Notes: a model not told the origin generated them from the sequence alone. A DNA stretch of 64,000 bases from Marinobacter sp. ELB17 (GCF_000169375.1 NZ_AAXY01000003.1:124001-188000); one strand, 5' to 3'; positions 10,106 through 21,400 are shown, counted from the stretch's first letter. Program-made: numbers and translations.

Positions 10106-10558
10106 CTACCGCTTCGATGGATCTGAAAGGTGCCGGACATTGCTCTCTGGCAGTTGGGCACGGAGCCGTTGGTTCTCCAGGGTAATATCCAGAATGCGTG
10201 CTTGGGCATCCAGCAATTGGCCTAGAGCCTTATCGCGCTGCTCCTCCAGAGCCTTGTATTTCTCTTTTAGATCCCTGTTTCTCGACCTTTGAGCAAGCAT
10301 CATTTGCCTAGGCGATTTTTGGGTTTGCTCATCTTTGTGGGTCTCGATCCAATCTTGAATCTCTGAAACCAACTCAGGAAATCGTGCTCTACGAAGCGCA
10401 GAAGAATCTACGCCAGCTTCTTTAGCAACATTGTTCTGGCTCAGTGGTGTGCCTTTGGGGAGTATGTCTGTCTTTCCAAGTTTGAGACGTTCAAAGGCAT
10501 CTCGAAACTTTAATTCAGCTTTACTTATTTTCTTTGGCTTAACGGCTTTCGATGACAT
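10106..10558 (-). CDS. srap: SE auxiliary protein SRAP (TnpC-like)
   Basis: This 150-aa protein has a lysine-rich N-terminus, an HTH-like middle (SQNNVAKEAGVDSSALRRARFP), and a C-terminal coiled coil with heptad leucines (KYKALEEQRDKALGQLLDAQ). Its start overlaps the intB 3' end by 20 bp. Fourth place in a quartet with three recombinase-fold genes matches the auxiliary protein of strand-biased circularizing elements. Tn554 TnpC is a looser comparison. The assignment rests on gene order and architecture. Confidence 0.65.
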   Translation of the reverse strand: MSSKAVKPKKISKAELKFRDAFERLKLGKTDILPKGTPLSQNNVAKEAGVDSSALRRARFPELVSEIQDWIETHKDEQTQKSPRQMMLAQRSRNRDLKEKYKALEEQRDKALGQLLDAQARILDITLENQRLRAQLPESNVRHLSDPSKR

Positions 10559-12572
10559 TGATTGCTCGCTCCGCAGATTCTAATTGTGCCTGTAATGATT
10601 CATGCATAGGTGACCCTTCTTCAGCCTCATTAATCTGAATAGAAACCACTTCTCTAAGCTGATTTATTACCGGTAGTTTTTCTTTATTCAATAACGCGGA
10701 TATACATGGTTTTTTTTCACCGAACCCCATACATGAGCTTATATTGCTAATACCGCCCAATGGGCAGGGTGGCCCTGAGTTTGCACAACCGCCCAAGAAA
10801 GTTTGTCGGTAACTTATCCGACCTGCTTTTGCCGCATTGATTAGCTGTTTATGATCTTTCTCAGATATCTCGTGCAGAATCTGATCTTTCCGTTTTTCAC
10901 CATGGGGAGAAACATATTGATCGGATTGTAAAGACTTAAATTCACGGACCATTGCCTGGTACATTTCACGGAGGTAATAACCACGAGCTTCGTCGTTCAG
11001 AGGTTCTTTTAGGCGATAATAGTTTTTGCCGTAGTATTGGCTCATGGCACGACTGGCATGCTTAAGTTGGTACTGAAGTGAAGCTTCACTCACCAAGCCA
11101 CTGGCTAGCATATTTACCGCACCGGTGCGCCGTAGTTGATGCCACGCTAATGGCCATAGCTTTCCTACGGCAAATTTTTCCGGATCAAGTCCGTCAGTCA
11201 ACCGGTTAGCCATCTCCAGATCTGATTCTGTGATAGTCAGTTCTTTAGCATCAAATAGTTTTGGCCAGATATTCCATATGTCTCCATAGGATCTCGCCTT
11301 TTTGAATTTTTTAATTGGCTGTGAGCGCGGTGTCCTTGGGCTCCATGGCTCATGAGTTAGAGACTGCAAGACTGGATTATCAATATCCTCCTTAGCTAAT
11401 TCGATGAACGGGTTTTCTATGGCAGCTTTCATTCGCATACTTGCAATAACTGTCATCGCTTCAATTGCAATATCTACAGTTGGTGAAACAATCCAGCGTG
11501 CGTCGCCATCTTCAATAGTTTTAGTCGTAATACCTTTTAAAAGATGAATATCATTACCCAACGGGTCGGACTCGACCTCATAACAGTCGGTTCTTAGTTT
11601 TCCACCTTCTTCAACACGCATCAAAGAGAAGTTCAGAATATACGCAAGGCCAACCTGGCAAACTAGACTCAAATAGCTAGAAAGAGTGACTGGTGCCATC
11701 TTATTTTCAGTGTTACACCACTTTTCTAGAAGCCGTTCTATTTTATAATTCCTAGTTGTTTCTCGAAATATGCCATAAAACACCTTACCTGATCTCTGCA
11801 AGCCGACAGAACGGGCGCCGTTAAACGGGGAATCATCTCGAAGCCCTCCAAAAGCCATCGACAGACTGCCTCCCGCATTCTTTTCATAAGCATCTAAACA
11901 AAAATTGTAACAAGCTTCGATGTCATCTTTATGGGCTATAAAGTCATCTAGACATTCTCGCAATCTGGTAATCTGGTAATTCCATATGCGAACTGGAATA
12001 TAGGCTGTTTGTGTTTCCTGAATATTTGGCAAAGCTTCGCTGAGAATTTTCATCCCTTTTTCGTTGAGTACGGTAAACCCTAATTGCTCCTCGGCATAAC
12101 TCAACGCATTTAGGTATGAGATAAGCTGATTTCCCCTAGCAATGTAATAGTTAGCAACGTCTTTTATTACTCTGGGGAACTTATATAACTCCGTCGCCAA
12201 TATGCCGTTGTCTGTGCATGCTACAAATAGCGGTTTGATAGACTCAAACTTATAAACCAAAGAACGGGCCGAGCGTACAGCCGCCGTGCCCCAAAGCCAC
12301 CAAGCAACTATTTGACGCAACAAAGCGGCATTCTCTGGACTTATTCTTTTTCCTTGCCCTGGACCATCTCCAAAATGAATGGTTAGCGTGTGGCCTGCCC
12401 ATGGCGATAGATCCCAACGAACGTCACCATAACGCGAAACCACATTGCCTTGAGCATCAGTAATCACTGGAAAATCCGTCGAAGGTGGCCAACTAGTCGG
12501 CTTAAAGTTTTCAGCATCCGACGTAACTATCGTTGAATCAATTTGTAATCCCGGAAGCTCAGCGATATTCAT
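10539..12572 (-). CDS. intB: SE tyrosine recombinase IntB
   Basis: This 677-aa large tyrosine recombinase has its catalytic signatures late in the protein: HQLRRTGAVNML (HxxR), LKHASRAM (His) and GKNYYRL (Tyr). A Cys-rich tail (GGCANSGPPCPLGG, ISSCMGFGEKKPC) may bind zinc. The start ATG at 12572 overlaps the tfp stop (ATGA). In SEs, intB is one of two active recombinases working with intA. A longer frame to 12608 is less likely because of the overlap. Confidence 0.72.
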   Translation of the reverse strand: MNIAELPGLQIDSTIVTSDAENFKPTSWPPSTDFPVITDAQGNVVSRYGDVRWDLSPWAGHTLTIHFGDGPGQGKRISPENAALLRQIVAWWLWGTAAVRSARSLVYKFESIKPLFVACTDNGILATELYKFPRVIKDVANYYIARGNQLISYLNALSYAEEQLGFTVLNEKGMKILSEALPNIQETQTAYIPVRIWNYQITRLRECLDDFIAHKDDIEACYNFCLDAYEKNAGGSLSMAFGGLRDDSPFNGARSVGLQRSGKVFYGIFRETTRNYKIERLLEKWCNTENKMAPVTLSSYLSLVCQVGLAYILNFSLMRVEEGGKLRTDCYEVESDPLGNDIHLLKGITTKTIEDGDARWIVSPTVDIAIEAMTVIASMRMKAAIENPFIELAKEDIDNPVLQSLTHEPWSPRTPRSQPIKKFKKARSYGDIWNIWPKLFDAKELTITESDLEMANRLTDGLDPEKFAVGKLWPLAWHQLRRTGAVNMLASGLVSEASLQYQLKHASRAMSQYYGKNYYRLKEPLNDEARGYYLREMYQAMVREFKSLQSDQYVSPHGEKRKDQILHEISEKDHKQLINAAKAGRISYRQTFLGGCANSGPPCPLGGISNISSCMGFGEKKPCISALLNKEKLPVINQLREVVSIQINEAEEGSPMHESLQAQLESAERAINVIESR

Positions 12573-14299
12573 ACAAGCACCTCTAACAGCCTGATATGTC
12601 CGTCCCAATATGGGTGATACCTGCCAGAGCGTATTGAATCTTTAGCTTCTTTAACCCACATAGCTCGAATCTGACTACCCGAGGCAATCGCATCAAGTTT
12701 TTGAGTGATTCGATCGATGACGCGATAACCTGGATGTATTTCTTGTTTCTGTGATGGTTTATACAAAGCTGTTTCTAAACTTTTGATATGTAAATGAGAA
12801 GCAAGTTTCCAGCAATACTCGGAACTCATAATATCTCGATGTTTGGTACAAAAAAGACAGCCCTCCGGGCTAATGCAGTCCGGTTTTGGCGCTTCGTTTG
12901 CGAGGCTTGGGATTGACTCGGGCTCGTGACTCTCATCAATGCAAACGCCTGGACCAGGCGGCGAAAAAGTAGGATCAGTAGCGCAGTGAAATTTAATAAT
13001 TTCTGCTGCTGCTGATTGATGGTGTGGCATCTCATAGTCACGTAGAAGGACACCTTTATCGTGTGCCATTTGTTCAGCAGTCAGATCTAGATCTCGGCTA
13101 CGTCTAAGCAACCAGTTTACACGGGTTTTACGCAGTTGCTGAGGTCCAATAAACGCTAGATTTATTTTCTTGAACGTCACTTTGGTGGTAGAAAACAGCA
13201 CCTTAGCGCCTTTCACGCGAATCATGCCTCTACTCAAAAGAGGGAATAATCGATTGTCATGATCACTAAACCCCGTTCCATTTAGCCAAACCATATATTT
13301 TTCTAGGTGCTCCCTATACGATTTGAAACAACGAAAAATGGCCTCACCACTACGGCGGCCTTTATAAACCCGAAAGACCTCAAGATCTTCACCGTTTGAT
13401 TTCCACCGATAGCTCTCTTTTTCAAGGCTCGCTGCTTGTGTCAGATTCATTCCAGTTTGCGCAATAAATATAAGCAATTCTGCTTCTACTCTTTGGTTCA
13501 GTATTCCAGAGCGTTTATGCTTATCGAACAGGCTTTCATTATTCTTCAATGGCGCTCTGGCAATCTCAGCATTGCGCCTTATAGTCATATCTTTTATAGA
13601 GTTTGTATCCATTTCTAGGTCTATTAAATTCCCCGCTAATGTCAGCACCGTATCACTGCCGACATCTATGAATATCGGGAGTTTTCCTCGTACCGTTGTG
13701 AGATCCAATGCGCCGCATATTTTTGTTAATACATGGCCATACTCGAATGTGTGACTTAGATTCTGCTTATCCTCATTTGTCCCTAAAACGTGCTTCTTAT
13801 CTGGCGGTTTTCTCATTCTTGTTTGCAGTAATAAGGTTCCTCCGGGTTTAGCCCCTGGAAGTTGCAATACTTTTGCGATTAGATTTGCCATTTTTGATGT
13901 TTGACGATATGCAGAAATGGCGCTTATTTCGTTTTTGATTTGATATCTATGAATTTGTAACTCAGTCCATCGCTTAAAAATATCGATTAATGTTTCTCGA
14001 GAGATGTGTTCTGAATTGGTGTCCGACCATGCTAAAAAGTGCCAAAGAACTTCTAAGCTAGACCCAATCAGTGCCCGCGATTTTCCGAGGCTAATCATAG
14101 AAGAAATAGCTTCATGAAATGCAATAACTAGTGGAAATCGTTCTTCGATTGGCTCTCCAAATGCCCCATCGTCAATCAAACTCATTGCCTTTTTACGAGG
14201 TATCGTTGCAGCATCTTTGAATAACAGTATTCTTAAATTCCACGGAATTTGATGTGTGCCTAGAGGAAAACTGGGAAATGTTAGGTTGAGGTCATTCAT
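12569..14299 (-). CDS. tfp: SE tyrosine-recombinase-fold protein TFP
   Basis: This 576-aa protein resembles a tyrosine recombinase but has lost key residues: the first Arg site reads NLTQAASLEKE, and the HxxR site reads QQLRK. A Cys-containing C-terminal stretch (CISPEGCLFCTKH) follows. This agrees with the non-catalytic fold protein placed between intA and intB in SEs. The start at 14299 overlaps the intA stop by 8 bp. The role is inferred to be structural within the recombination complex. Confidence 0.68.
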   Translation of the reverse strand: MNDLNLTFPSFPLGTHQIPWNLRILLFKDAATIPRKKAMSLIDDGAFGEPIEERFPLVIAFHEAISSMISLGKSRALIGSSLEVLWHFLAWSDTNSEHISRETLIDIFKRWTELQIHRYQIKNEISAISAYRQTSKMANLIAKVLQLPGAKPGGTLLLQTRMRKPPDKKHVLGTNEDKQNLSHTFEYGHVLTKICGALDLTTVRGKLPIFIDVGSDTVLTLAGNLIDLEMDTNSIKDMTIRRNAEIARAPLKNNESLFDKHKRSGILNQRVEAELLIFIAQTGMNLTQAASLEKESYRWKSNGEDLEVFRVYKGRRSGEAIFRCFKSYREHLEKYMVWLNGTGFSDHDNRLFPLLSRGMIRVKGAKVLFSTTKVTFKKINLAFIGPQQLRKTRVNWLLRRSRDLDLTAEQMAHDKGVLLRDYEMPHHQSAAAEIIKFHCATDPTFSPPGPGVCIDESHEPESIPSLANEAPKPDCISPEGCLFCTKHRDIMSSEYCWKLASHLHIKSLETALYKPSQKQEIHPGYRVIDRITQKLDAIASGSQIRAMWVKEAKDSIRSGRYHPYWDGHIRLLEVLV

Positions 14300-15557
14300 C
14301 AGCACATCCTTTTGCAAGCCCCATGAATAAGTTAGTAAATTCATCTGCTGCTTCAGCCATTGCCTTATTCGCTTCGATGAACTTTATGTATTTCATTGTT
14401 GTGCTTTCATCTCTGTGCAAACAGGATTCTCTTACAAACTGAATTGCATCACTAACGGGCATAAACTTAAGTGCGACCTTCATTAACTCAGTTGCGAAGG
14501 TTGCTCGAGTTCTATGAAAGTGAAAGCCTCGCAACACTTTTAGTCCTATCTTTTTACCAGTAGCTCGAAGTCTAGACATTTCCACATTGACGGCTCGGCT
14601 ATCATCACCACTATATGAGTTTCCATAACGTGTAAGAAAAAGCAGGCCTTGATCTTCAAGGCTTGCTAATGCTTGCCGCTTTAAACGCCTTGTGCTAATT
14701 GAATAATCGAGCAGAAGATCAAGTAACTCTTCTGGAATTGGCACCGCTCCGGAAACACTATATTTTGTTGCTACTGGCGGCCTTGCTCCGGGTCCAACTA
14801 CTAAACGCTTCCAACCAACCTCTGGAACAATCGTGGCATCCTGTAATGTTTTTACTTTAAGGTCAGTGATGGAACCTAATCGTAATCCAGTAAAGAAGCC
14901 TATCCTAAGCATCAGCGAAAGCTCTTCAGACGACGTTTTATCTGCCAAAGCCAGTATTTCTTTCATTGCCAAAATGGACACGGGCAATAAGCCATCTTCT
15001 AATTGGATTGCTCCGGCGACTTTGCGATTAGGTATCGAGAGATCAGTACTAGCCACGCGCATCGTGTGTTCGAGACCAAATGAGTTAGTGAGAGTTATTC
15101 CTACAGAGCGTTCTTCCCACATTGGCCATTCCGGTGAAATAAGCCGACGTGATTGCATCCATTTGTAGAAACGGATCACTGCCGCCATTCTTTGTGACGC
15201 AGTGCTTGGAGCAAGCTCGCCATTATTTCTTGCTGCTACTAAAGCCCCCCTAAATCGTATAAGGCATCGCTCACTTTCTCTTTTTGGAAAATGCCACCAA
15301 GTAATCGACTCGGCTTCCAACCATTTCGCATAGCCAAGAAGGTGGCCCAAATTAGAGCGGACTGTTTTTATATCACGCTTTGAGGATGTTGCTTGGCCCA
15401 AAGCCCATAGGTTGGCTTCTGCCCAGGTTGAATTATCTTCCCAAACAATTTGTGGAAGATTTTTGATTGGTTTTCTTTTTAAATCTTTCCACTGAAATGA
15501 GCCATCATTTATCTCTGCTCGTCGTGGTAGGTAATGAATAAACTCAAGACTGGCCAT
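14292..15557 (-). CDS. intA: SE integrase IntA
   Basis: This 421-aa tyrosine recombinase starts at the ATG at 15557 behind aaggggg. Catalytic residues are Arg in FTGLRLGSI (near 225-240), HFHR at about 346-349, His in CLHRDEST (about 381) and Tyr in MKYIKF (about 390). It lies about 120 bp from the junction with pglX, as intA does near the SE end. First gene of the overlapping quartet. Confidence 0.78.
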   Translation of the reverse strand: MASLEFIHYLPRRAEINDGSFQWKDLKRKPIKNLPQIVWEDNSTWAEANLWALGQATSSKRDIKTVRSNLGHLLGYAKWLEAESITWWHFPKRESERCLIRFRGALVAARNNGELAPSTASQRMAAVIRFYKWMQSRRLISPEWPMWEERSVGITLTNSFGLEHTMRVASTDLSIPNRKVAGAIQLEDGLLPVSILAMKEILALADKTSSEELSLMLRIGFFTGLRLGSITDLKVKTLQDATIVPEVGWKRLVVGPGARPPVATKYSVSGAVPIPEELLDLLLDYSISTRRLKRQALASLEDQGLLFLTRYGNSYSGDDSRAVNVEMSRLRATGKKIGLKVLRGFHFHRTRATFATELMKVALKFMPVSDAIQFVRESCLHRDESTTMKYIKFIEANKAMAEAADEFTNLFMGLAKGCADE

Positions 15558-15679
15558 TTGGTTCCCCCTTGAACAGCTCAATGCTATTCAGTAAGGGTTT
15601 CCATCTGAACAAAGAGCCTTTTAATTTGTCACCATTGAAGCATGTGTGGTGTGGGATTAAAAGAAGGTATGTAACGTTT

Positions 15680-16612
15680 ACCGCAGCAGGGGTCTAACGT
15701 TTTCAGGTCGGCTAGATTTTCCGGCCAGGCATCGAAGGTGCCGGAAGCTGGGGTCCAGACCTCGCCTTCTCCCTCTCCCGCATGGGGAGAGGGCACTTTA
15801 ACGAATCGCAGGTAGTCGAGCGGTACGCCGGGAATTGCTGCCTTTTGGCGAAGTTCCTCTTCGCTTTGGGCGTTTTTCAGATCATCTTCCGTCAGCTTGC
15901 GGGCTGCCCACCAGGCGCCGAGACTATTATCGAGCAAAAAGCTGACCATGTAGGGCTCGGTGAACAGCTGAGTAACGGCGGGCAGTTCTCGGGCGCCGAT
16001 TTTCACTTCGGATTTATTGATGCGCTCTTTATTGTTGGCCTGCCAGAACTGATACACCCAGCCCAGGCTGTCGGAGGCAATGAAGGTTTCCTGTGGCAAA
16101 CCAGAGACCAATTGCTCCAGGGCTTGTTGGTGCTCTGGCGGCAGGTTGAGCTGGAACACCGGAGAATCTAGCCGGAAGATTTGCGGCAGCATCTGGGCAG
16201 CATAGCGGGCGGCCAGTTCCCAGCCGTTGGCAGCGCCTTCGTCGGCGGCCAGGTCTTCGCATTCTTCCAGGGTAATGGCTACCGGGTCGTCTGGGTCGGG
16301 GTACATGAGCAGGTTGTTTTCCGCTAGGAACCGAGCAAACAACATGCGATGCCAATGCTCGTAGGCCACTTCTTCCACCAGGCGGTCCATGCTCTGAACT
16401 TTGCCCCCATTCAGGGAATCTCCTAGCTGGCGGCCATGGGCGCGCAAGCGACGGCGCAGTTCCCGGTCAGTGTCGCTCAGGTGCGCGGCTGCTGCGGGGT
16501 CGGCTACCCCCAGCTGGCCCAGCGCTGCGTGGGCGCCTTTTTCGGCGGTGTCGCGGGCGTTTTTAACGGCGCGTTCCAGTTGGTTTCTGAGGATTTTGTC
16601 CAGTGGCTGCAT
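15680..16612 (-). pseudogene. pglX: BREX methyltransferase PglX, N-terminal fragment
   Basis: PglX is the adenine methyltransferase of BREX, normally about 1200 residues. This fragment gives about 310 residues starting MQPLDKILRNQLERAVKNAR, with the helical N-terminal domain, and ends in LDPCCG, the first half of AdoMet motif DPCCGSG. The frame then runs into 15-20 foreign residues and a stop inside the SE end. Loss of the methyltransferase core should abolish BREX methylation and defence. Confidence 0.9.
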
Positions 16613-16722
16613 GCTTCTTCCATCCGATTGTACTTTAATGCTCGATTGATTGTTGAGTCAGCAATGAATCGAGCATTCAGGAGTTCTAATGCTGTTTTTA
16701 ATGCTCAAATGCAAATCATGCA

Positions 16723-18432
16723 TCATTGCTTGAATTCATATCGCGCGTATTTGCCTCTTCCCGGTGGCTGCAGGTTGGGGTTTTCCTGTCGAAGTTCGGT
16801 CATCAATCGATGCACTTGGTTGCGGTCAAAACGTGTGATCTGTCGAATTTCTTTGTTGCTCATCCCCAGCTCGCCCCGTTTCGCCCGCTCCATCAGAACG
16901 CTGAGCACGCGCGTTTTCGCGGCGTCCCAGCCGATTCGTCGGCGCGCGTCACTCTGGCCATCCTCGGCGAAGCGATTGTAGAATTCGGGCTGAATACACC
17001 AGTAAGCTCCCCGCCCGGTGCCTCCGTGTTCGATGTATCCGGCTGACTCCATTGTGGATAACTTTTCGCGCATTTCTGCTTCGCCACGCTGGCATAGGGC
17101 AGCGGCGGTGTTGGTGTCTACCTCTGGATGCTGAAGTAGGTACTGCAGCAGCATCAGTTCGTCTACTCCCAGTTTGCGACCCTGTTCGCTTTCATCTGCC
17201 ACAAATAGGCGAAAGGTGGCGTTCAACTCGCGTTTGGGAAAGCTCACCTGCACGGAATCCCCCACTTCCCGGATCTGGGGCGGCTCTTTACCTTCCATCA
17301 ACAGCGCAGAAAACATGCGGTTAATGCCCAGATTGCTGCGGTTAACCAGGCGCAGGCGGGTAAGTGCCTCAACCAGTAAAGGATTTCTGGCGGCAGGTTG
17401 GTGGTGCAGAATGTTGTTGGCGGTAATGCCGGCGATAAATCCGCCGTTATTGCTGATTTCCAGCCGGTCTGCATACAGTTTGACCATTATCGGCCCGGCA
17501 ATACGAAGATCTGCATGGCAGAACGCGTTCATCAGGGCCTCGCGCACGGCGATTTCCGGCCAGGTGCGGTATTCGTAGTGGAACATGCCCTGCTTATAGG
17601 TGGTGATGGGGTTAAAGGGTACCAACAGTTCTTCAATGCGCTGGACGGACAAAGGTAAGGCGCTGGCGCGATCTTCCCGGATACCGTAGTCGGTATCGGA
17701 CGTCATCTGCAGAAAGGTCCAGTTGTGGCCGGGCAGGTGTTCACGAATAGCTGCTTCAGTACCTGCCAGCAAGATGGCCGCACGGGTCAGCTTGCCCTGT
17801 TTGATTAACCCCAGAGTGGACAGTAATTCGGCATCCGATAGTCTTAGCAAGTCATCTGGCGCACGTTCTCTGCTGGCCTGATTACGCAGGGCTTCCAGCG
17901 CGGTAGCAGACAGCAAGGCGTCATCTATAGGCGCCACTGCTTCTGCCGTGTAATCGGTTTCACCGGTTTCCACGCCAATCTTTCGGCGGACAGTGCCGGT
18001 TAAAGGCACGCAGTCTTTACTGACACGGATGGTGCCTCGGCCTGCGGTGTCGGTATAGGGTGGCATTCCGGGGTGGATCTGCATCAGCAACACGCGGCCC
18101 GTGCCTTCCGGTACGGTTAGCTCTTCGAACACCGGCATGATTTTCGGATCGGTTTGGTCGTATACCGCTTTTTTTAACATATTCGCATCGATTTCCGGTG
18201 GCACTCCCGGAATGGCGTTCTTCCGCCCTTGTATGCGATCTGCCACACCAAACACTACGGTGCCACCGCCGCCGTTAGCCATGCACACGGCCATCTGGAC
18301 AACAATTCTCACCGCTTTGTCACGGCTTTTGGTGTCCCACTGTTTGAAGTCGAGATCCTGGTCCTCCAGATCGTCGGCTATGCAATGGTCCAGCTCTGGC
18401 AGCAGTTCCTCAATATTGGTGAGGGTTCGCAT
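16723..18432 (-). CDS. AlbA_2/Schlafen-type ATP-binding regulator in BREX cassette
   Basis: This 569-aa protein has an N-terminal AlbA_2 (Schlafen-like) domain around residues 20-150 (DFKQWDTKSRD, MANGGGGTVVFGVAD), then a HATPase_c_4-type domain (EIAVREALMNAFCHADLR, LEISNNGGF) and a C-terminal winged-helix region. This architecture (COG2865-like) is common in defence loci. It lies between brxC and pglX, 60 bp from brxC, an extra gene relative to the six-gene type 1 cassette. Function unproven; a regulator or sensor is likely. Confidence 0.8.
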   Translation of the reverse strand: MRTLTNIEELLPELDHCIADDLEDQDLDFKQWDTKSRDKAVRIVVQMAVCMANGGGGTVVFGVADRIQGRKNAIPGVPPEIDANMLKKAVYDQTDPKIMPVFEELTVPEGTGRVLLMQIHPGMPPYTDTAGRGTIRVSKDCVPLTGTVRRKIGVETGETDYTAEAVAPIDDALLSATALEALRNQASRERAPDDLLRLSDAELLSTLGLIKQGKLTRAAILLAGTEAAIREHLPGHNWTFLQMTSDTDYGIREDRASALPLSVQRIEELLVPFNPITTYKQGMFHYEYRTWPEIAVREALMNAFCHADLRIAGPIMVKLYADRLEISNNGGFIAGITANNILHHQPAARNPLLVEALTRLRLVNRSNLGINRMFSALLMEGKEPPQIREVGDSVQVSFPKRELNATFRLFVADESEQGRKLGVDELMLLQYLLQHPEVDTNTAAALCQRGEAEMREKLSTMESAGYIEHGGTGRGAYWCIQPEFYNRFAEDGQSDARRRIGWDAAKTRVLSVLMERAKRGELGMSNKEIRQITRFDRNQVHRLMTELRQENPNLQPPGRGKYARYEFKQ

Positions 18433-18492
18433 GGCTTTGGCAGTCCTCTTTTTGGCGGTCCTGTTTTTGACAGTTCTTTCTTTGATTGACCG

Positions 18493-21400
18493 TTATTTGA
18501 CTGAGACTGGGCCCTTTACCAGTGCGTTTTTGAGCTGGTCTTTCACCTCTTCAGCCCAGGTATCAATGTCTGCCTCGGTTTTCAGGGTACGTCGCGGTAC
18601 TGATACAAACTGGATTTCCGGTTCACACAGCTCAGCGGCGGATACCGCCACGTTATCAAAGCGGCTGGGCAACGCGACTACCCGGTCGGCGAACATGGCT
18701 AGTGAATAATGATCCAGGGTGTTCAGCACCTCGTCGGTGGACTGGACAGCTACTTTAGGTTGATCAGCCAGGGTTAGCTTCTGCCTGGAGAGCAACTGAT
18801 TGCGATGTTCTGGTTCCAGTTGCAGCCAGTTACCATCCGTCTCCAGGCGCTTCATGCCCTGCTTATGCCGGGCCTGGTAGTCCTGGTTCAGTGTGTTCAG
18901 GGCATCCCGCAGGCTTTGGGTCAGGCTGGCCGCCAGCGGGGTGATCGGGTCCGGGTCTTCCAGCAGTTGCCGTTGTTGTTCGATAGTGTCCACTTGGGCA
19001 CGGTAGACATCGGCATCACTCAGGCCATTAGCGTGGTTTACGAGGAGCTTGAGGGTAGTCCAGCTGGGCCAACGCTGCTGGATCCGTTCGGCAAGGCTTT
19101 CCCAGCTCTCAATACTTTGAATTAGTTCATCCCGCCGGTTATAGAGCGCCAGCAGTTGTTCGTTACCAGTGGTCAGCCGAATATCATCCAGAAACTGGGT
19201 GTCCGGGCGTTTCAGCTTGGGCGCTTCGCCACCGGCTTTGTCGGCCAGTTCAGACACCTTCTGCAAAAACAGCGGCACATGGGCCAGCTCTTCACTCTGT
19301 TTGGCTGATACGCCGACTTTCTGCAGCAGTTTGCGGATCTGGATGCGCTGCGGTGTCGTGACATTGGCCGATTCGACTTTGAAAAAGGCTTTGCCGATGC
19401 TTTTGCGTTCTAGGGCAGAGGGCTCAATCGCCTGCCCGCGATCATCCTGGGCGCGAATCACGCCTGCTACCAGCAGTATCTGAAGGCCACCATCTACAGC
19501 ATCGCGCGACCACCCATAACCCGAGCCTTCAAAGTTATCGCGAATATCTGTCCCTTTTTTGCCGCCAGCAATAAAGCCCAGAATAGTCTTGCACACTGGG
19601 TTCTTTGCGGGATCACCGTCGTCACCCACAGCTTTAAGGGCATCCGGCGCACCCTTTTGGGCTTTCTCGTAGGCCTTTTGCCAGCCACTATGATCAGCAA
19701 TATGGAAATTAGGATACAGGCGCTGCAGGGCATTTTTCGCCGCTTCTAGCACCATCTCCTGCAAGTTATTGCCGAGAATTTCGTTACCTCCGCCTTGAAA
19801 TACCCGGGCACCGGAGAAAACTTCACTGAGTAGCTCGCGGATTTTGCCCTCTGCTGTTTGTTTGATGGTTTCCATGGCAGCTTTGGCTTCGGTGCCTTCC
19901 GGGGTATTAGGAGAGCCGCGTTTATCCAGGGTGGCACTGGACGCTTTGAAGTCGATCAGGTGGTGGCGCAGGTCGTCTGCGGAACGCTTGGGGACAAACA
20001 CAAAGATCGTTGGCGACTGGTTGCCTGCCTGCCGGGCATCGGCCCGAACGGAGTTTTCATCACCACTCCAGCCATCCCTTATCCACACGTAGATGCGCTG
20101 GCTGGCATCGTTCGGCAGTTGGGCATCAAACACCGGGTAAATATCCCGGGTAACTTTGGCTTCACCTTGTATCAGTGACAGCTTGCGAGCCACATCGCCG
20201 AACATACGGCGGATTCGGTCATCGCGTTCCGCGTGAATACGATGCGCTTCGTTAGAGAGTGCTGAGCGTTGGCTGAGAAATTCGTCGGTCCAGGCGGCAC
20301 TTTCTTCGGTCTGGATGCGGTATTCCTCACCCACTTTCATCAGTAGCTCGCAGTTGTCCAACAGCCCGGGCAGTTTGCTACGCAAGCTACTGCTACCATT
20401 GGAAAGGTCCTTCACGAGCAGGTCCGCCAGGGAGTCCACGTTAGCCCGGATGCCGATTTCGTTGTTTTGTCCGCCCAATTTATTGATCAGGAAAACCAGA
20501 CCGCAGGCACGAGCCATCAGGCGCTGATCCTCCGAACCCTTTATCCAACTCATGGTTTTTTCATGCACCTTGCGGGGCAAGATACGAGACTGAAGCAACT
20601 TGTCGGCGGAGTCGAAGTAGAGATAGTCCGCCGGTACCACATGGCCGAGTGGGTCATCCAAGTTGGTCTGAATGACTTTGTGGATCATGCTGAGCTGGTT
20701 GCGCAACTGGCTGTCGGTACCCGTCTGGTCCAGTATTCTCAGGGTGTTTTCCCAGAAGCGCCGACGTACCGGTAGAATTGGGTAGTCTTGGGGGAAATAC
20801 GGCAAATCATCCTGGCGATGACCGATGGTTGTGCCGGCCAAGTGTCGGGAGATTTCCCCTAAGTTGGTTTGCAGGACTTGTTCGACAGGTGTCTTGGCTT
20901 CTGGCTTCTTGGCCAGGATGACCTGTCGGATAACCGCATCAACATCGGCATCGGACAGCTCAACGCGGATGGTGAAGCGGCCTTCGAGTTTCTTCAGGTT
21001 ACTGGTGCCGGTGACGGCTGTTTGGCCGGTACCGATGAAGAGCAATTTGCCGCCAAAGTTTTTGCAGCACGCCTCTACGGCTTCTTGTACGGCGATGGAA
21101 CGCTGACTGTCTTCGCCGATAAACTGCTGCACCTCGTCCAGAACGATCAACGTGAGCGGGAATTTACCGTCTTTGGTTAGTGTCTGGCGGATTGCTTTGA
21201 GCATATCGTCGCTGGAGATGTCCTGAACAAACGGATGAAGGTTATTCAGGGTTTCCACGCAGGATGTGGGCGACGAAAATAGCGCGGGCTTGGCCTGAAC
21301 CAAAGCCTCATGCAGGCCTTCAGCCACGTAGAAGTTATCCAACTCTTCCTGCCACTCGTAACCTGCAGACTCGACGCTCTGGCGCACCTGGTCGTAAATA

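Noticed and set aside
10106..15557. Gamma-mobile-trio (GmtY/GmtZ/GmtX) or Tn554 TnpABC assignment
   Set aside because: There are four genes, not three, and the pattern of one catalytic, one non-catalytic, one catalytic and one small coiled-coil protein fits the SE quartet better. Not fully excluded without alignment.
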